A stretch of 49,094 nucleotides of DNA from Pseudomonas sp. ISL-84 (GCA_018613035.1 JAGGRA010000001.1:1-49094); one strand, 5' to 3'; shown: positions 25,388-34,572, counted from the first letter of the stretch. A program made the numbers and translations. The notes: generated from the letters alone by a model not told the origin.

Positions 25388-26250
25388 TGGAAGTCACCTC
25401 CTGGTTGATGTATGGATAGAATAGTTGATATCTTGTCTTTCAATTCTGTTCTTGATATAACTGCATCCAACTGGCCATGTTTCAATAAGAACTCGGCTGT
25501 TTGGAAATCCTCAGGCAATTCTTCCCTGATTGTTTGCTCAATGATTCGACGGCCGGCAAAGCCAATCAAAGCCCCTGGCTCAGCCAAATTATAATCTCCC
25601 AGGGAGGCAAAGCTAGCTGAAACACCGCCTGTTGTCGGATGAGTCATAATGGAAATAATCAGTCCTCCATTATCACTGAACCTTTTTAGGGCTACACTTG
25701 TTTTGGCCATTTGCATTAGGCTAAGGACCCCTTCCTGCATCCTCGCACCGCCTGAAGCAGTAAAAATAATAAAAGGTACAGCTAATTCATCAGCTTTTTC
25801 GATGGCACGGGTGATTTTTTCTCCGACTACAGAACCCATGCTTCCCATCCTGAATGTAGAATCCATGACTGCCACTGCTATTGTTAGGCCATTTACAGTG
25901 CCTGTCCCCGTGACAACCGCTTCATTTATTTTTGTTTTTTCGCGATCTTTCTCAAGCTTCTCAATGTAATCCGGAAAATTCAAAGGGTTTTCCGAAATCA
26001 TATTAGCATTAATTTCTTCAAAGCTATTAGGATCCAAAAAGCTTGCCAAACGCTCTTTTGAGTTCATGGAGTGATGATAATGGCAATGGAAACAAACCTT
26101 TAGGTTCTTAACAAGCTCCTTAGTATACATGATTTTTTTGCAATTTGGACACTTGGTCATGATTCCTTCCGGCACATCCTGCTTTGCCGTTTCCGATGGA
26201 ATGGTTGCATATTTCTTTTTCTTCGTCTTTGTAAAAATATCTTTAAGCAA
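25372..26250 (-). CDS. accD: Acetyl-CoA carboxylase carboxyltransferase subunit beta
   Basis: Partner of AccA. The 292 residues begin with a zinc ribbon with Cys34, Cys37, Cys53 and Cys56 ([20 protein letters not shown]) and continue with the crotonase-like core ([63 protein letters not shown]). TTG start with GGGAGGT six bases upstream. First gene of accDA. A promoter and a 21-bp perfect palindrome with the FadR-like core TGGTCAGACCA lie in the leader region. Confidence 0.98.
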   Translation of the reverse strand: MLKDIFTKTKKKKYATIPSETAKQDVPEGIMTKCPNCKKIMYTKELVKNLKVCFHCHYHHSMNSKERLASFLDPNSFEEINANMISENPLNFPDYIEKLEKDREKTKINEAVVTGTGTVNGLTIAVAVMDSTFRMGSMGSVVGEKITRAIEKADELAVPFIIFTASGGARMQEGVLSLMQMAKTSVALKRFSDNGGLIISIMTHPTTGGVSASFASLGDYNLAEPGALIGFAGRRIIEQTIREELPEDFQTAEFLLKHGQLDAVISRTELKDKISTILSIHQPGGDFQWQES

Positions 26251-26307
26251 GATGAAACCTCCCTGTTTATTGCGTAAAAAACTAAAGAATCATTTTCCAT
26301 AATTTTC

Positions 26308-26328
26308 ATTAGTGGTCAGACCACTAAT
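26308..26328. promoter_or_regulatory. FadR/GntR-type operator upstream of accDA
   Basis: A 21-bp perfect dyad centred on A26318; its inner part reads TTAGTGGTCAGACCACTAA. The core TGGTCAGACCA is shared with the site before ytsJ at 28482-28492 and has the TGGT-N3-ACCA spacing of E. coli FadR sites. It lies about 50 nt downstream of the predicted accD start site. Confidence 0.7.
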
Positions 26329-26379
26329 TTAAAAATGAATGCCTATATCCTAGGCCTCCCATATACTGCTTGTCTGATT

Positions 26380-26408
26380 CTTATAATATAGATTATCGCA
26401 ACTGTGAA
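26380..26408 (-). promoter_or_regulatory. Sigma-A promoter of accDA
   Basis: TTCACA (26408-26403), 17 bases, TATAAG (26385-26380), just after the regulator gene stop. Start expected near 26373. Confidence 0.55.
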
Positions 26409-26426
26409 ATCTGCAAAAATTTGTCG

Positions 26427-27062
26427 TTAACCTTTCGACAATTTTCTTAGGTTTTTATATACACGAATAACTTCAGACTCATTCTTAGAAATTAATGTAT
26501 CAATTAGCTCCGCGTATTCTGTTTTGGCCACGATCATTTTCTTTAAAGCTAAGGAATTATAATAATCTTTCAATATCATCCATATCCGTAAAAAAAGATG
26601 ATTATCCGCAAGGGTGACAACCTCCAGGAAAAACTCATCATCTGTATACTCTGACTTCAGAGCCCAATCTCTGAACTTTAGAAGCTGATCTTTTTCAGCC
26701 TTCTGGATGATTAGCCATAAGCAATCCAGTTCAATCAGAAACTTTGTCTCTTTTACATCCCGTATTGCTTTTTGGTCCTGAAGAATAAATGTGCTTAGCA
26801 GCTGTACAAGCTGGTTACCTCTAAAATCCCGGATAAAGGTCCCTTCACCTCTCCTTGTTTCAATCAAACCAAGAAGTTCAAGAGCCCTTAAAGCTTCCCG
26901 AACGGAAGAGCGCCCGACACCCAGGCGCTCTGAAAGCTCTCGTTCGGAAGGCAATCTATCTCCAGGCTTAAGTCCATCATGCTCGATCATGGACCTGAGC
27001 TGTTTTACTATTTCGATATAGACCTTCGTATTATTTTGTGGTGAATTCACGTATGGTATCAC
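26427..27062 (-). CDS. GntR/FadR-family transcriptional regulator
   Basis: 211 residues: N-terminal winged helix of the GntR family at about 15-80 (GLKPGDRLPSERELSERLGV, SSVREALRALELLGLIET, GEGTFI) and a C-terminal all-helical domain. The C-terminal domain lacks the Asp and three His of metal-binding FCD domains; only one His is visible (TLADNHLFLRIW), which is closer to acyl-CoA-binding FadR. GTG start overlaps the ytsJ stop by four bases (GTGA), so it is made with malic enzyme. The operator pair before ytsJ and accD is its likely target, giving autoregulation. Ligand unknown; malonyl-CoA, acyl-CoA or a C4 acid are guesses. Confidence 0.85.
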   Translation of the reverse strand: MIPYVNSPQNNTKVYIEIVKQLRSMIEHDGLKPGDRLPSERELSERLGVGRSSVREALRALELLGLIETRRGEGTFIRDFRGNQLVQLLSTFILQDQKAIRDVKETKFLIELDCLWLIIQKAEKDQLLKFRDWALKSEYTDDEFFLEVVTLADNHLFLRIWMILKDYYNSLALKKMIVAKTEYAELIDTLISKNESEVIRVYKNLRKLSKG

Positions 27063-28297
27063 TCACCTTTTCCGATGACCGCAAGGCTTCTTGTTTTTTC
27101 TTTTACTTCATTAGGATCAACCTTAATACGCGCAACTCCCGTTTCCATTGCAGCTTTAGCTACCGCAGCCGCAACTTCTGGTGCCACACGCGGATCAAAT
27201 GGCCCTGGAATGACATAATCAGCATTAAGCTCGTCCTCTTTAATCAAGCCTGCAATTGCTTCTACAGCCGCTACCTTCATTTTCTCATTGATATGAGTAG
27301 CCCTGACATCCAAAGCACCACGGAAAATCCCTGGAAATGCCAATACATTATTCACCTGGTTCGGAAAATCCGATCTCCCGGTCCCGACAACCATTGCTCC
27401 TGCTGCTTTTGCTTCATCAGGCATAATCTCAGGAGTAGGATTTGCCATTGCAAAAATAATTGGGTCCTGGTTCATTGTGCTGATCATTTCCGCAGTTAAT
27501 GCTCCTGCTACCGATACGCCAATGAAAACATCTGCCCCTTTTATGACATCAGCAAGACTGCCTTTTACATTATCTCGATTTGTGTATTTCGCAACTTCAT
27601 TTTTTATTTCATTCATGCCTTGAGGACGGCCTTCAAAAATAGCGCCCTTTGTATCGCACATAATTAAATCGCGGACACCGTAACTGTAAAGAAGCTTAAT
27701 AATCGCAATGCCTGCAGCTCCCGCTCCGTTCGCTACAACCTTGATTTCATTCATTTTTTTGCCGGAAAGCTTTAATGCATTCACCAGGCCAGCAACCGTT
27801 ACAATCGCAGTGCCATGCTGGTCATCATGGAAAACAGGGATGTTTGTTTCCTTCTTTAAACGCTCCTCTACATAAAAGCAATGTGGAGCAGCAATATCTT
27901 CAAGATTCACGCCTCCAAAAGTCGGCTCAAGAAGCTTGACCGTTTCAACAATTTTATCAACGTCCGTAGTGTTCAGACAGATTGGAAAAGCATCTACTCC
28001 TGCGAAACTCTTGAATAAAACTGCCTTTCCTTCCATAACTGGCAGAGCAGCTTCCGGCCCAATGTTCCCCAGCCCAAGCACAGCTGTGCCATCTGAAACC
28101 ACCGCAACCATATTTCCTTTCATTGTATACTCATATACAGTCTCAGGCTTGTCGTAGATCTCCTTGCAGGGCTCAGCCACACCCGGTGAGTAGGCAAGGC
28201 TTAAATCTCTCGCATTGCGTACCTGGACCTTTGATTTTGATTCCAGTTTCCCCTTATTAACTCTATGCATATGCAGTGCTTCTTCACGTAAGGTCAA
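27059..28297 (-). CDS. ytsJ: NAD(P)-dependent malic enzyme YtsJ
   Basis: Oxidative decarboxylation of malate to pyruvate; B. subtilis YtsJ is the main NADP-using form and supplies NADPH. Motifs: SLAYSPGVAEPC, VDAFPICLNTTDVD, FHDDQHGTAIVTVAG and the Rossmann ANGAGAAGIAIIKLL. The frame reaches a GTG at 28306, but GAGGAG is directly against it; TTG 28297 has GAGGAG eight bases upstream and gives the family N-terminus TLREEALHMH, so I start there (412 residues). Operon with the overlapping FadR-like regulator, behind an operator-controlled promoter. Confidence 0.95.
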   Translation of the reverse strand: MTLREEALHMHRVNKGKLESKSKVQVRNARDLSLAYSPGVAEPCKEIYDKPETVYEYTMKGNMVAVVSDGTAVLGLGNIGPEAALPVMEGKAVLFKSFAGVDAFPICLNTTDVDKIVETVKLLEPTFGGVNLEDIAAPHCFYVEERLKKETNIPVFHDDQHGTAIVTVAGLVNALKLSGKKMNEIKVVANGAGAAGIAIIKLLYSYGVRDLIMCDTKGAIFEGRPQGMNEIKNEVAKYTNRDNVKGSLADVIKGADVFIGVSVAGALTAEMISTMNQDPIIFAMANPTPEIMPDEAKAAGAMVVGTGRSDFPNQVNNVLAFPGIFRGALDVRATHINEKMKVAAVEAIAGLIKEDELNADYVIPGPFDPRVAPEVAAAVAKAAMETGVARIKVDPNEVKEKTRSLAVIGKGE

Positions 28298-28481
28298 AAT
28301 ATTCACTCCTCAATTATCCGGCAGCCGGACTGGAATTATTATATATAACAAAACATAATGAACAAACTTCTTTATATGGCCGGATATCCGGCACGATAAC
28401 TAATCCGCACATAAATGGATGAATGCTGTAAGTTAACAGTCCACTATTTTCTTTAGGTTAGTTTATTCTAATTCACCATAG

Positions 28482-28492
28482 TGGTCAGACCA
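28482..28492. promoter_or_regulatory. FadR/GntR-type operator upstream of ytsJ
   Basis: TGGTCAGACCA (wider ATAGTGGTCAGACCAGT) repeats the core of the accDA palindrome. It begins about 20 bp after the -10 box of the promoter at 28511-28538, a position that would block transcription. Confidence 0.7.
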
Positions 28493-28510
28493 GTTTTTTT
28501 TCTTCTTACA

Positions 28511-28538
28511 AATATACCATAATTGTTATTGTTGTAAA
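28511..28538 (-). promoter_or_regulatory. Candidate sigma-A promoter of ytsJ operon
   Basis: TTTACA (28538-28533), 16 bases, TATATT (28516-28511), right after the dnaE stop. A second possible -10 (TATAAT near 28333-28338) lies closer to ytsJ, so more than one promoter is possible. Confidence 0.5.
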
Positions 28539-28544
28539 GGGAAA

Positions 28545-31500
28545 CTACTTTAAAATCACGTTATTCTCTCCCAGTGAATTAGTTAGCTGAATTATGAATT
28601 CATCCGATGGCTGAATCATGTCCTCTTCTCCAAGGCGAATGCTTTTTTTGGTGCTTTCGTAATATAGAACAACCTGTACAGGTCCTTCATTTTTCTTAAA
28701 TATTTCCTTAAGGAAACGGAGATTTTCTGCTGTTTCCTTCTCCTTTGAAATCCGCAGATACAAGACAGGATCCTTGTTTCCCATTCTTTCAATAGCTTCC
28801 TTTGCATCCTCTAGCTGCTGCAGGATCAGCTGCTTTTTTCCTCCCCGCTCTTCCATCTTCCCTTCCGCAAAAATAATGTTTCCTTGAGCACATAGAGCTG
28901 CATAACGGTTAAAAACCTTTGGAAATACGACTGCCTCCATATCTCCCGACTGGTCGCTTAAAGAAAGAAAGGCCATTGGCTCCCCTTTTTTCGTACGGAT
29001 TTTCTTCACATCCGACACATATACAACTGTTCTGGCTCTTTTGTCTTCAGGTTCAAGCTCCAAAAGCGGAACGGCCCCAAGGAGAGTAAAATGGGGTTCG
29101 TATACTGAAACGGGGTGGTCCGATAAATACAGGCCAAGTACTTCTTTTTCGAATTTCAGCTTATCCTCTGGCCGTATAGGATCCATTTGAGTATATTTTG
29201 GCTTTGGGAAAAATTCATCGTCTTCAAAGAAATCAAACTGGTCGTCTTCCGGTTTAACCAGCTGTGCGTGTTCCGCTGCCACATCGAGGCTCGCAAGCAG
29301 GACGGCTCTGTCTTCTCCAATTTCGTCAAAGCTGCCTGAATGGACCAGGGCTTCCAAAACTTTACGATTAACAGCTTTTGTCGATACTCTTATGCAAAAA
29401 TCGAATAAATCCTCAAACCGCTTATTTTTTCTGGCCTGAAAAATATCTTTTAATGCCGCTGCCCCTACCCCTTTAATAGCTGCAAGACTATACCTAATCG
29501 AGTCTTTTTCAACTAAAAAGGAATAGCCGCTTTGATTAATAGAAGGAGAAAGGATGGATAAGCCCATTTGTTTCAGCTCTCTGATATATTGAGCGATCTT
29601 ACCTTCGTTCCCGATAACTGATGTCAGCAAGGAAGCCATAAAGTGCAGCGGATAATGGGATTTCAAATAGGCAAGCTGGTAAGCTATAAAACTGTAAGCA
29701 ACAGCATGGCTTCGATTAAAGCCGTAGTTCGCAAAACGCACAATCAAGTCATAAATATTATTGGCAGTTTGTTCACAGTACCCTTTCTTTAATGCCCCGC
29801 CCACAAAATGGCTGCGCTCCCGATCAAGTACTGCTTTTTGCTTTTTGCTTACTGCACGCCTTAGCAAATCTGCCTCTCCCAGGGAGAAGCCTGCCATTTT
29901 TGCGGCAATTTGCATAATTTGTTCCTGATAAACAATAACTCCATAAGTATTTTCAAGAATATCTTTTAGATCCGGGTGGGGGTAAGATACTTCTTGCCGC
30001 CCATGCTTTCTGTCGATAAAAAGCGGGATATTTTCCATTGGTCCAGGACGATAAAGAGCATTGACAGCTACAATATCTTCAAAACGGGTTGGCTGCAGTC
30101 TGGTCAGGACACTTCTCATTCCTTCTGATTCAAGCTGGAAAATACCCGTTGTATCACCTTTTCCAAGGAGGCTATACACCGCTGAATCATTCAGCGGGAT
30201 TCTTTTGATATCAATTCGCTTACCTGTTTTTCTCTGGATCGAGCTTAAAATATTTTCAATCAATGACAGGTTCCTGAGCCCAAGAAAGTCCATTTTCAGT
30301 AAGCCGACATCCTCCAGATGTTCCATAGAATATTGAGTCAAATAGACATTTTCATGGCCTTTTTGGATGGGAATTGCTTCTACCAGAGGATGCTCACTGA
30401 TGACAACTCCAGCAGCATGCGTAGAGGTATGTCTCGGCAGACCTTCCAGTTTAAGGGCGGTTTCGAATAGCCTGCGGTTTAAATCAGATTCTTGAGTGAA
30501 TCTTCTTAGCGGTTCAGACTCTTTGTAAGCCTCTTTCAAATTGATCCCCAGTTTGGAAGGAATTTTTCTCGATAGAATGTCTAACTCTTTTGGATTTAAT
30601 CCAAATGCCCTGCCGACATCCCGTAATGCTGCTTTTGCCGCCAGTGTTCCGAACGTAAGGATCTGGGCAACATGAAGCTCTCCATATTTTTTGGATACAT
30701 ACTGAATCACTTCATCCCTTCTGTGATCCGGAAAATCGATATCAATATCAGGCATGGAGATTCTTTCCGGATTAAGGAATCGTTCAAACAGCAGCTTATG
30801 CTCGATCGGATCCACATCTGTTATGTACAGTACATAAGCAACCATTGAACCAGCTGCAGATCCCCGTCCTGGGCCTGTTAAAATGCCATTGTCCCTGGCA
30901 AATCTCATAAAATCCCAGACAATTAAGAAATAATCGCTGAATTTCATTTCTTTAATTATTTTTAATTCGTATTTTAGGCGTTCGCTATGTTCAGCCTCTG
31001 CAACAGGATATCTTTCAGCAAAGCCTTGCCAGCAAATTTCCTCTAATAGCTCATCGACGCTTAGGCCTCTATCAGCGGGATACTTTGGAAGGTTCTGTTT
31101 GTTCAGCTCGAGCATAACGTTGCATTGGTCAGCAATCTTAATGGTATTTTCCAAAGCACCTGGGTATCCGGACAATAATTCTACCATTTCCTGAGAAGTT
31201 TTTAAGTAATATTCATCACTTGCCAGACGCTCTCTGCCTTCATCCTGCAGCCTTTCCCCATTTTTTATAGCCAGCAGGCATTCATGGGAAAAAGCATCTT
31301 CCTTGTTCAGATAGTGAACACTATTGGCTGCCGCCAGCTCAATGCCCGTTTCTGAAGAAAGGCGGGCCAGGCCGTCCTGAACTCCTTTCTCTTCAGGCAA
31401 TCCATGCTCTTGCAGGGAAAGAAAAAACGAATTTCTTTCAAAAAGCACACTAAAAAGTTCTGCAGCCCTTTTGGCTTTATCGAATTCTCCAGTCGCCAAA

Positions 31501-31904
31501 TGGCTTTCAATCTCTCCCTCCAGTCCCGGGGTTAAGGCGAATAGACCGCCAGCATAATGCTTTAGCCACTTTACCGGGATTCCTTGCAGTGATTTTGTCT
31601 GGACTGTACTTGTGATTTTTAATAGATTTTGAAATCCTTGCTGGTTTTTGGCAAGAAGGACAATTGGATAAGCCCCTCCTTCATCTGCCTCACTCATTAC
31701 ATCCACAGTTAAGCCCATGATCGGCTTAATGGATTGCTTCAAGCATTCTTTATAAAAGGCGACGGCACCGTACATGACATTTTTGTCAGTTAAAGCCAAG
31801 GCGGAAAATCCCTTTTCCCTGGCACTTGAAACCAGTTGCTCTATTCTTGCTGTGCTGGACAGCAGGCTATAAGCACTATATACATGAAGGTGAATAAATG
31901 ACAC
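28545..31904 (-). CDS. dnaE: DNA polymerase III alpha subunit DnaE
   Basis: The second replicative polymerase of low-GC Firmicutes, acting with PolC in primer extension on the lagging strand. N-terminal PHP domain (SFIHLHVYSAYSLLSS, ALTDKNVMYGA), the palm with LTGPGRGSAAGSMVAYVLY and the catalytic aspartates in MPDIDIDFPDHRRDEV, the fingers, a helix-hairpin-helix (KGVGAAALKDI) and a C-terminal OB fold (TVVYVSDVKKIRTKKG). GTG 31904 gives the family N-terminus and has AAGGGTG upstream; an in-frame GTG at 31913 overlaps that ribosome site. 1119 residues. Confidence 0.96.
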   Translation of the reverse strand: MSFIHLHVYSAYSLLSSTARIEQLVSSAREKGFSALALTDKNVMYGAVAFYKECLKQSIKPIMGLTVDVMSEADEGGAYPIVLLAKNQQGFQNLLKITSTVQTKSLQGIPVKWLKHYAGGLFALTPGLEGEIESHLATGEFDKAKRAAELFSVLFERNSFFLSLQEHGLPEEKGVQDGLARLSSETGIELAAANSVHYLNKEDAFSHECLLAIKNGERLQDEGRERLASDEYYLKTSQEMVELLSGYPGALENTIKIADQCNVMLELNKQNLPKYPADRGLSVDELLEEICWQGFAERYPVAEAEHSERLKYELKIIKEMKFSDYFLIVWDFMRFARDNGILTGPGRGSAAGSMVAYVLYITDVDPIEHKLLFERFLNPERISMPDIDIDFPDHRRDEVIQYVSKKYGELHVAQILTFGTLAAKAALRDVGRAFGLNPKELDILSRKIPSKLGINLKEAYKESEPLRRFTQESDLNRRLFETALKLEGLPRHTSTHAAGVVISEHPLVEAIPIQKGHENVYLTQYSMEHLEDVGLLKMDFLGLRNLSLIENILSSIQRKTGKRIDIKRIPLNDSAVYSLLGKGDTTGIFQLESEGMRSVLTRLQPTRFEDIVAVNALYRPGPMENIPLFIDRKHGRQEVSYPHPDLKDILENTYGVIVYQEQIMQIAAKMAGFSLGEADLLRRAVSKKQKAVLDRERSHFVGGALKKGYCEQTANNIYDLIVRFANYGFNRSHAVAYSFIAYQLAYLKSHYPLHFMASLLTSVIGNEGKIAQYIRELKQMGLSILSPSINQSGYSFLVEKDSIRYSLAAIKGVGAAALKDIFQARKNKRFEDLFDFCIRVSTKAVNRKVLEALVHSGSFDEIGEDRAVLLASLDVAAEHAQLVKPEDDQFDFFEDDEFFPKPKYTQMDPIRPEDKLKFEKEVLGLYLSDHPVSVYEPHFTLLGAVPLLELEPEDKRARTVVYVSDVKKIRTKKGEPMAFLSLSDQSGDMEAVVFPKVFNRYAALCAQGNIIFAEGKMEERGGKKQLILQQLEDAKEAIERMGNKDPVLYLRISKEKETAENLRFLKEIFKKNEGPVQVVLYYESTKKSIRLGEEDMIQPSDEFIIQLTNSLGENNVILK

Positions 31905-31999
31905 GTTTCTCACACCCTTAATTTCTCTGCTGCTTTTATTATAGAACGCCCGTTTCCAAAAAGAAAATATGTTCTCTTTTTATATCCGGGCAGCCAAAA

Positions 32000-32028
32000 A
32001 CATATTTTTAAAAGTTTGTCCATATGAT
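32000..32028 (+). promoter_or_regulatory. Sigma-E promoter of ytrHI
   Basis: ACATATT (32000-32006), 14 bases, CATATGAT (32021-32028) fit the mother-cell sigma-E consensus. ytrH and ytrI are sigma-E genes in B. subtilis. The upstream in-frame ATG at 32024 lies inside the -10 element and so cannot be the start. Confidence 0.65.
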
Positions 32029-32080
32029 GAAGTATCAAGATAAATCAGGCAGGATTTCTCCTGCAGTTAGGATGAATGAT

Positions 32081-32416
32081 ATGAATACTCAGCCTTTTTT
32101 TTCTACATTAATTGAGAGTTACTTCATTGCTCTTGGTGTTTTAGTAGGCGGTTCGATCATCGGCGGATTGGCTGCTTTTCTAACAGGCAAGCCTCCTTTG
32201 AATGAAATATTCCAAATTTCCAATATGATTCGCATTTGGGCAATCATTGCTGCAATCGGCGGCACCTTCGATACAGTTTACAGTTTTGAAAAGGGTGTAT
32301 TGGATGGTCAGACGAAAGATATTTTTAAGCAATTCATGCTGATTCTTTCTGCTCTTGGCGGGGCCCAAACCGGTGCCATGCTTATTAACTGGCTGACTCA
32401 GGAGCATATTTCATGA
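32081..32416 (+). CDS. ytrH: Sporulation membrane protein YtrH
   Basis: Small mother-cell membrane protein required for efficient spore formation in B. subtilis. From ATG 32081 (AGGA eight bases upstream) it has 111 residues, close to the family length. Three hydrophobic segments: YFIALGVLVGGSIIGGLAAF, IRIWAIIAAIGGTFDTV and FMLILSALGGAQTGAMLINW; the GKPPLNE turn after helix 1 is characteristic. The frame also opens at 32024 and 32072, inside or too near the promoter and ribosome site. Overlaps ytrI by four bases. Confidence 0.88.
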   Translation: MNTQPFFSTLIESYFIALGVLVGGSIIGGLAAFLTGKPPLNEIFQISNMIRIWAIIAAIGGTFDTVYSFEKGVLDGQTKDIFKQFMLILSALGGAQTGAMLINWLTQEHIS

Positions 32417-32913
32417 GAATCCCGCCATACTATCGTCTTCCCTCCTGGCAGCGCTTTTTTGCGGGCATGGCCATAGGGGGCATTATTAGCTGGTTTATAT
32501 TTTTGTATATTTTTGGTGAGTGGCAGGAAAGGTACAGCAAGGAAATCAAGCTGCAAAAGGACACCATAGATGAATTGGTTAAAGATAAAGAAATCTGGCA
32601 GGAGGAATTTAAGAAGCTTAATAAGGAAAATCAAAAAAACCTTACTGTCCAGGACATTACTATTAAAATTGTAAACGGCGAGAAATATAAGCTGGATTCT
32701 TTCAGTGTCTTTCAGCTGGAAGATGATATTAAAGAGGACATTAGCATGATGATTGCCAAGGATATTGATACAGTTTATAAAAGCAGTGAACTGATTAAAA
32801 AAATAATAGAAAATAGAACACATAGAGTGAATGAAAAAAGATATCGGGTTGAAGTAAAAGAAATGGTGATTTATACAACTGTTTCAATAGAATTGATTAT
32901 TATGCTGGATTGA
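32413..32913 (+). CDS. ytrI: Sporulation protein YtrI
   Basis: 166-residue single-pass membrane protein made with YtrH in the mother cell. Seen: a short N-terminus (RIPPYYRLPSWQRFFAGM), one membrane helix at about 17-35 (AIGGIISWFIFLYIFG), a charged coiled-coil at about 37-75 (KEIKLQKDTIDELVKDKEIW) and a C-terminal mixed domain. Start overlaps the ytrH stop (ATGA), so it is translationally coupled. A GC-rich hairpin GCCCGGC/GCCGGGC follows at about 32915-32933 without T-runs. Molecular function not known. Confidence 0.88.
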   Translation: MRIPPYYRLPSWQRFFAGMAIGGIISWFIFLYIFGEWQERYSKEIKLQKDTIDELVKDKEIWQEEFKKLNKENQKNLTVQDITIKIVNGEKYKLDSFSVFQLEDDIKEDISMMIAKDIDTVYKSSELIKKIIENRTHRVNEKRYRVEVKEMVIYTTVSIELIIMLD

Positions 32914-32941
32914 GGCCCGGCTAAAAGCCGGGCAATCCAGA

Positions 32942-33880
32942 TTAGTTCTCTCTGCAGGCTTCCTCCAAATCCCTTACTACCGAATCCAGTTCATCCCATG
33001 AATAAATCGATGCTCCGGCAGCAAGCGGATGGCCCCCTCCTTTATACTTTCTCGCAATCTCATTGATAATTGGACCTTTCGACCGGAAGCGGACACGGAT
33101 TTGATCACTTTCTTCAATAAAGAAAACCCACGCTTTTATTCCCTGAATATCACCAAGAGCACTTACAAGAAGAGAAGCTTCAGATGGCACTGCCTGAAAC
33201 TCTTCTAACAGTTCCTTTTTTAGAACCATTATAGCCGCCCCATATTTTTTCATTTCAAAGTTTTGCAGTACATAGCCCTTTAATTTAACGATATTTGCTT
33301 TTAGCTCATACATTTTATTGAACAGCTCGGGCCGCGAAAAATTATAGTGTATCAGCTCTCCTGCATATGCAAATGTCTTTTCAGTTGTGCTTGGATAGAG
33401 AAAACGGCCAGTATCCCCTACTATCCCAGCAAATAATAGTCTTGCAGCATCATCCGGCATCTTGAGGCCCTGGTCTTTCCCAAAGAGATAAAATTCATAA
33501 ATCATTTCACTCGTGGAGCTTGCATCTGTATCGACCCACATTTTGTCTCCATATGGATCCATATTCGGATGGTGGTCAATTTTAATTAGCACGTCGCCCT
33601 GGTCGTATCTGCCATCACATATACGCTCAGCATTTGCTGTATCACAGACAATTACAAGTGCCCCATTATATGTATCATCAGGTATTTCATCGAGCCTTCT
33701 CATAAAGTGCAGAGTTTCTTCTTCCTTGCCTACAGTGAAAATATTTTTTTCAGGAAACGAAGCCTTCAGGATTTCAGCAAGCCCTCCCTGTGACCCATAC
33801 GCATCCGGATCGGGACGGACATGCCTATGAATAATGACCGTTTCATGTTTTTTAATTTCATCGAGTATCTTTTGTTTCAT
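32942..33880 (-). CDS. nrnA: Bifunctional oligoribonuclease/pAp phosphatase NrnA
   Basis: Degrades 2-5 nt RNA oligomers (nanoRNA) and hydrolyses 3'-phosphoadenosine 5'-phosphate. DHH-family phosphoesterase: HRHVRPDPDAYGSQGGL (motifs I-II), VCDTANAERI (III) and KIDHHPNMDPYG (DHH), then the DHHA1 substrate domain with YKGGGHPLAAGASIYSW. The 312 residues are the family length. Located between ytrI and ytpI as in B. subtilis. Confidence 0.96.
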   Translation of the reverse strand: MKQKILDEIKKHETVIIHRHVRPDPDAYGSQGGLAEILKASFPEKNIFTVGKEEETLHFMRRLDEIPDDTYNGALVIVCDTANAERICDGRYDQGDVLIKIDHHPNMDPYGDKMWVDTDASSTSEMIYEFYLFGKDQGLKMPDDAARLLFAGIVGDTGRFLYPSTTEKTFAYAGELIHYNFSRPELFNKMYELKANIVKLKGYVLQNFEMKKYGAAIMVLKKELLEEFQAVPSEASLLVSALGDIQGIKAWVFFIEESDQIRVRFRSKGPIINEIARKYKGGGHPLAAGASIYSWDELDSVVRDLEEACREN

Positions 33881-34018
33881 GGCGCGCTCCTTTTATTCGG
33901 AATACTTTATTTTTACCACATCATGGTGAAAAGAAAAAGAAAACTCAGCACACTTATGGCATTTTTTCAATTATGCAGGTAGAATGAAAAGAGATTGTCG
34001 AAACTTGGAGGTTACGAT

Positions 34019-34324
34019 ATGCCTATCTTTGTTATTCTGATCATTCTCTCTTTTTCTTTCTATATTTTTTACAAAATCAAATTCTTCAGAAGCAAGCAGC
34101 CGTCTGAAAGACAATGGATATCGGCGAAGTCTAAAATGGCTCTTGGTGCGTTTGTTGCTTTCTTTGGGTTAAATCAGCTGTTTTTATATGATACAACCAC
34201 AGCGCTTATTGTCGGTATTATTTTTATCCTTGTTGGAGGATTAAGTATTTGGGGCGGCATAAAAGCTTATAAATTTTACCAGCCATACGCAGCAAAGGAA
34301 GCTGAGGAAGCAAGGAAGAATTAA
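34019..34324 (+). CDS. ytpI: YtpI family membrane protein
   Basis: Small integral membrane protein of unknown function. From ATG 34019 (GGAGG seven bases upstream) it has 101 residues with three hydrophobic helices: PIFVILIILSFSFYIFYKI, MALGAFVAFFGLNQLFL and ALIVGIIFILVGGLSIWGGI, and a charged, Ala/Glu-rich C-terminus. The open frame extends upstream to 33995 without a ribosome site. Same place as B. subtilis ytpI, next to nrnA and ytoI. Confidence 0.88.
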   Translation: MPIFVILIILSFSFYIFYKIKFFRSKQPSERQWISAKSKMALGAFVAFFGLNQLFLYDTTTALIVGIIFILVGGLSIWGGIKAYKFYQPYAAKEAEEARKN

Positions 34325-34385
34325 GAAGTGTGCTCGCAGGCCTATTGTTAAAATTAAGCTGTTTTCGTAAAGTTTAATAGGCTGA

Positions 34386-34572
34386 GTTGATTGGAGCGGA
34401 AGGCATTTGATCCTCGAAAATGCATTCGCATTTTCTTCGTGCGATGGCTTATTCGAGGAAGCTTATTCAATGTCCTGCGGGAAGAGAGGGAGCGGGAGAC
34501 CCCGCAGGCGTGAAACGCCGAGGAGCTCTGTTCCTCCCCGCGGCAGCTTGAGTGACTGGAGCGGAAATCAAC
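34386..34572 (+). repeat. GC-rich structured intergenic element, copy A
   Basis: 187 bp bounded by GTTGATTGGAGCGGA on the left and TGGAGCGGAAATCAAC on the right, so the outermost GTTGATT/AATCAAC is inverted while GGAGCGGA is direct. Inner stems: AAATGC/GCATTT, TCCTGCGGG/CCCGCAGG and GGCGT/ACGCC. A second copy of 188 bp lies at 42417-42604 in the opposite orientation, and both sit between convergent genes. Similarity continues about 15 bp beyond the right end (CTTTATAG). I recall such elements scattered in Bacillaceae genomes; no coding potential is convincing. Confidence 0.85.
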
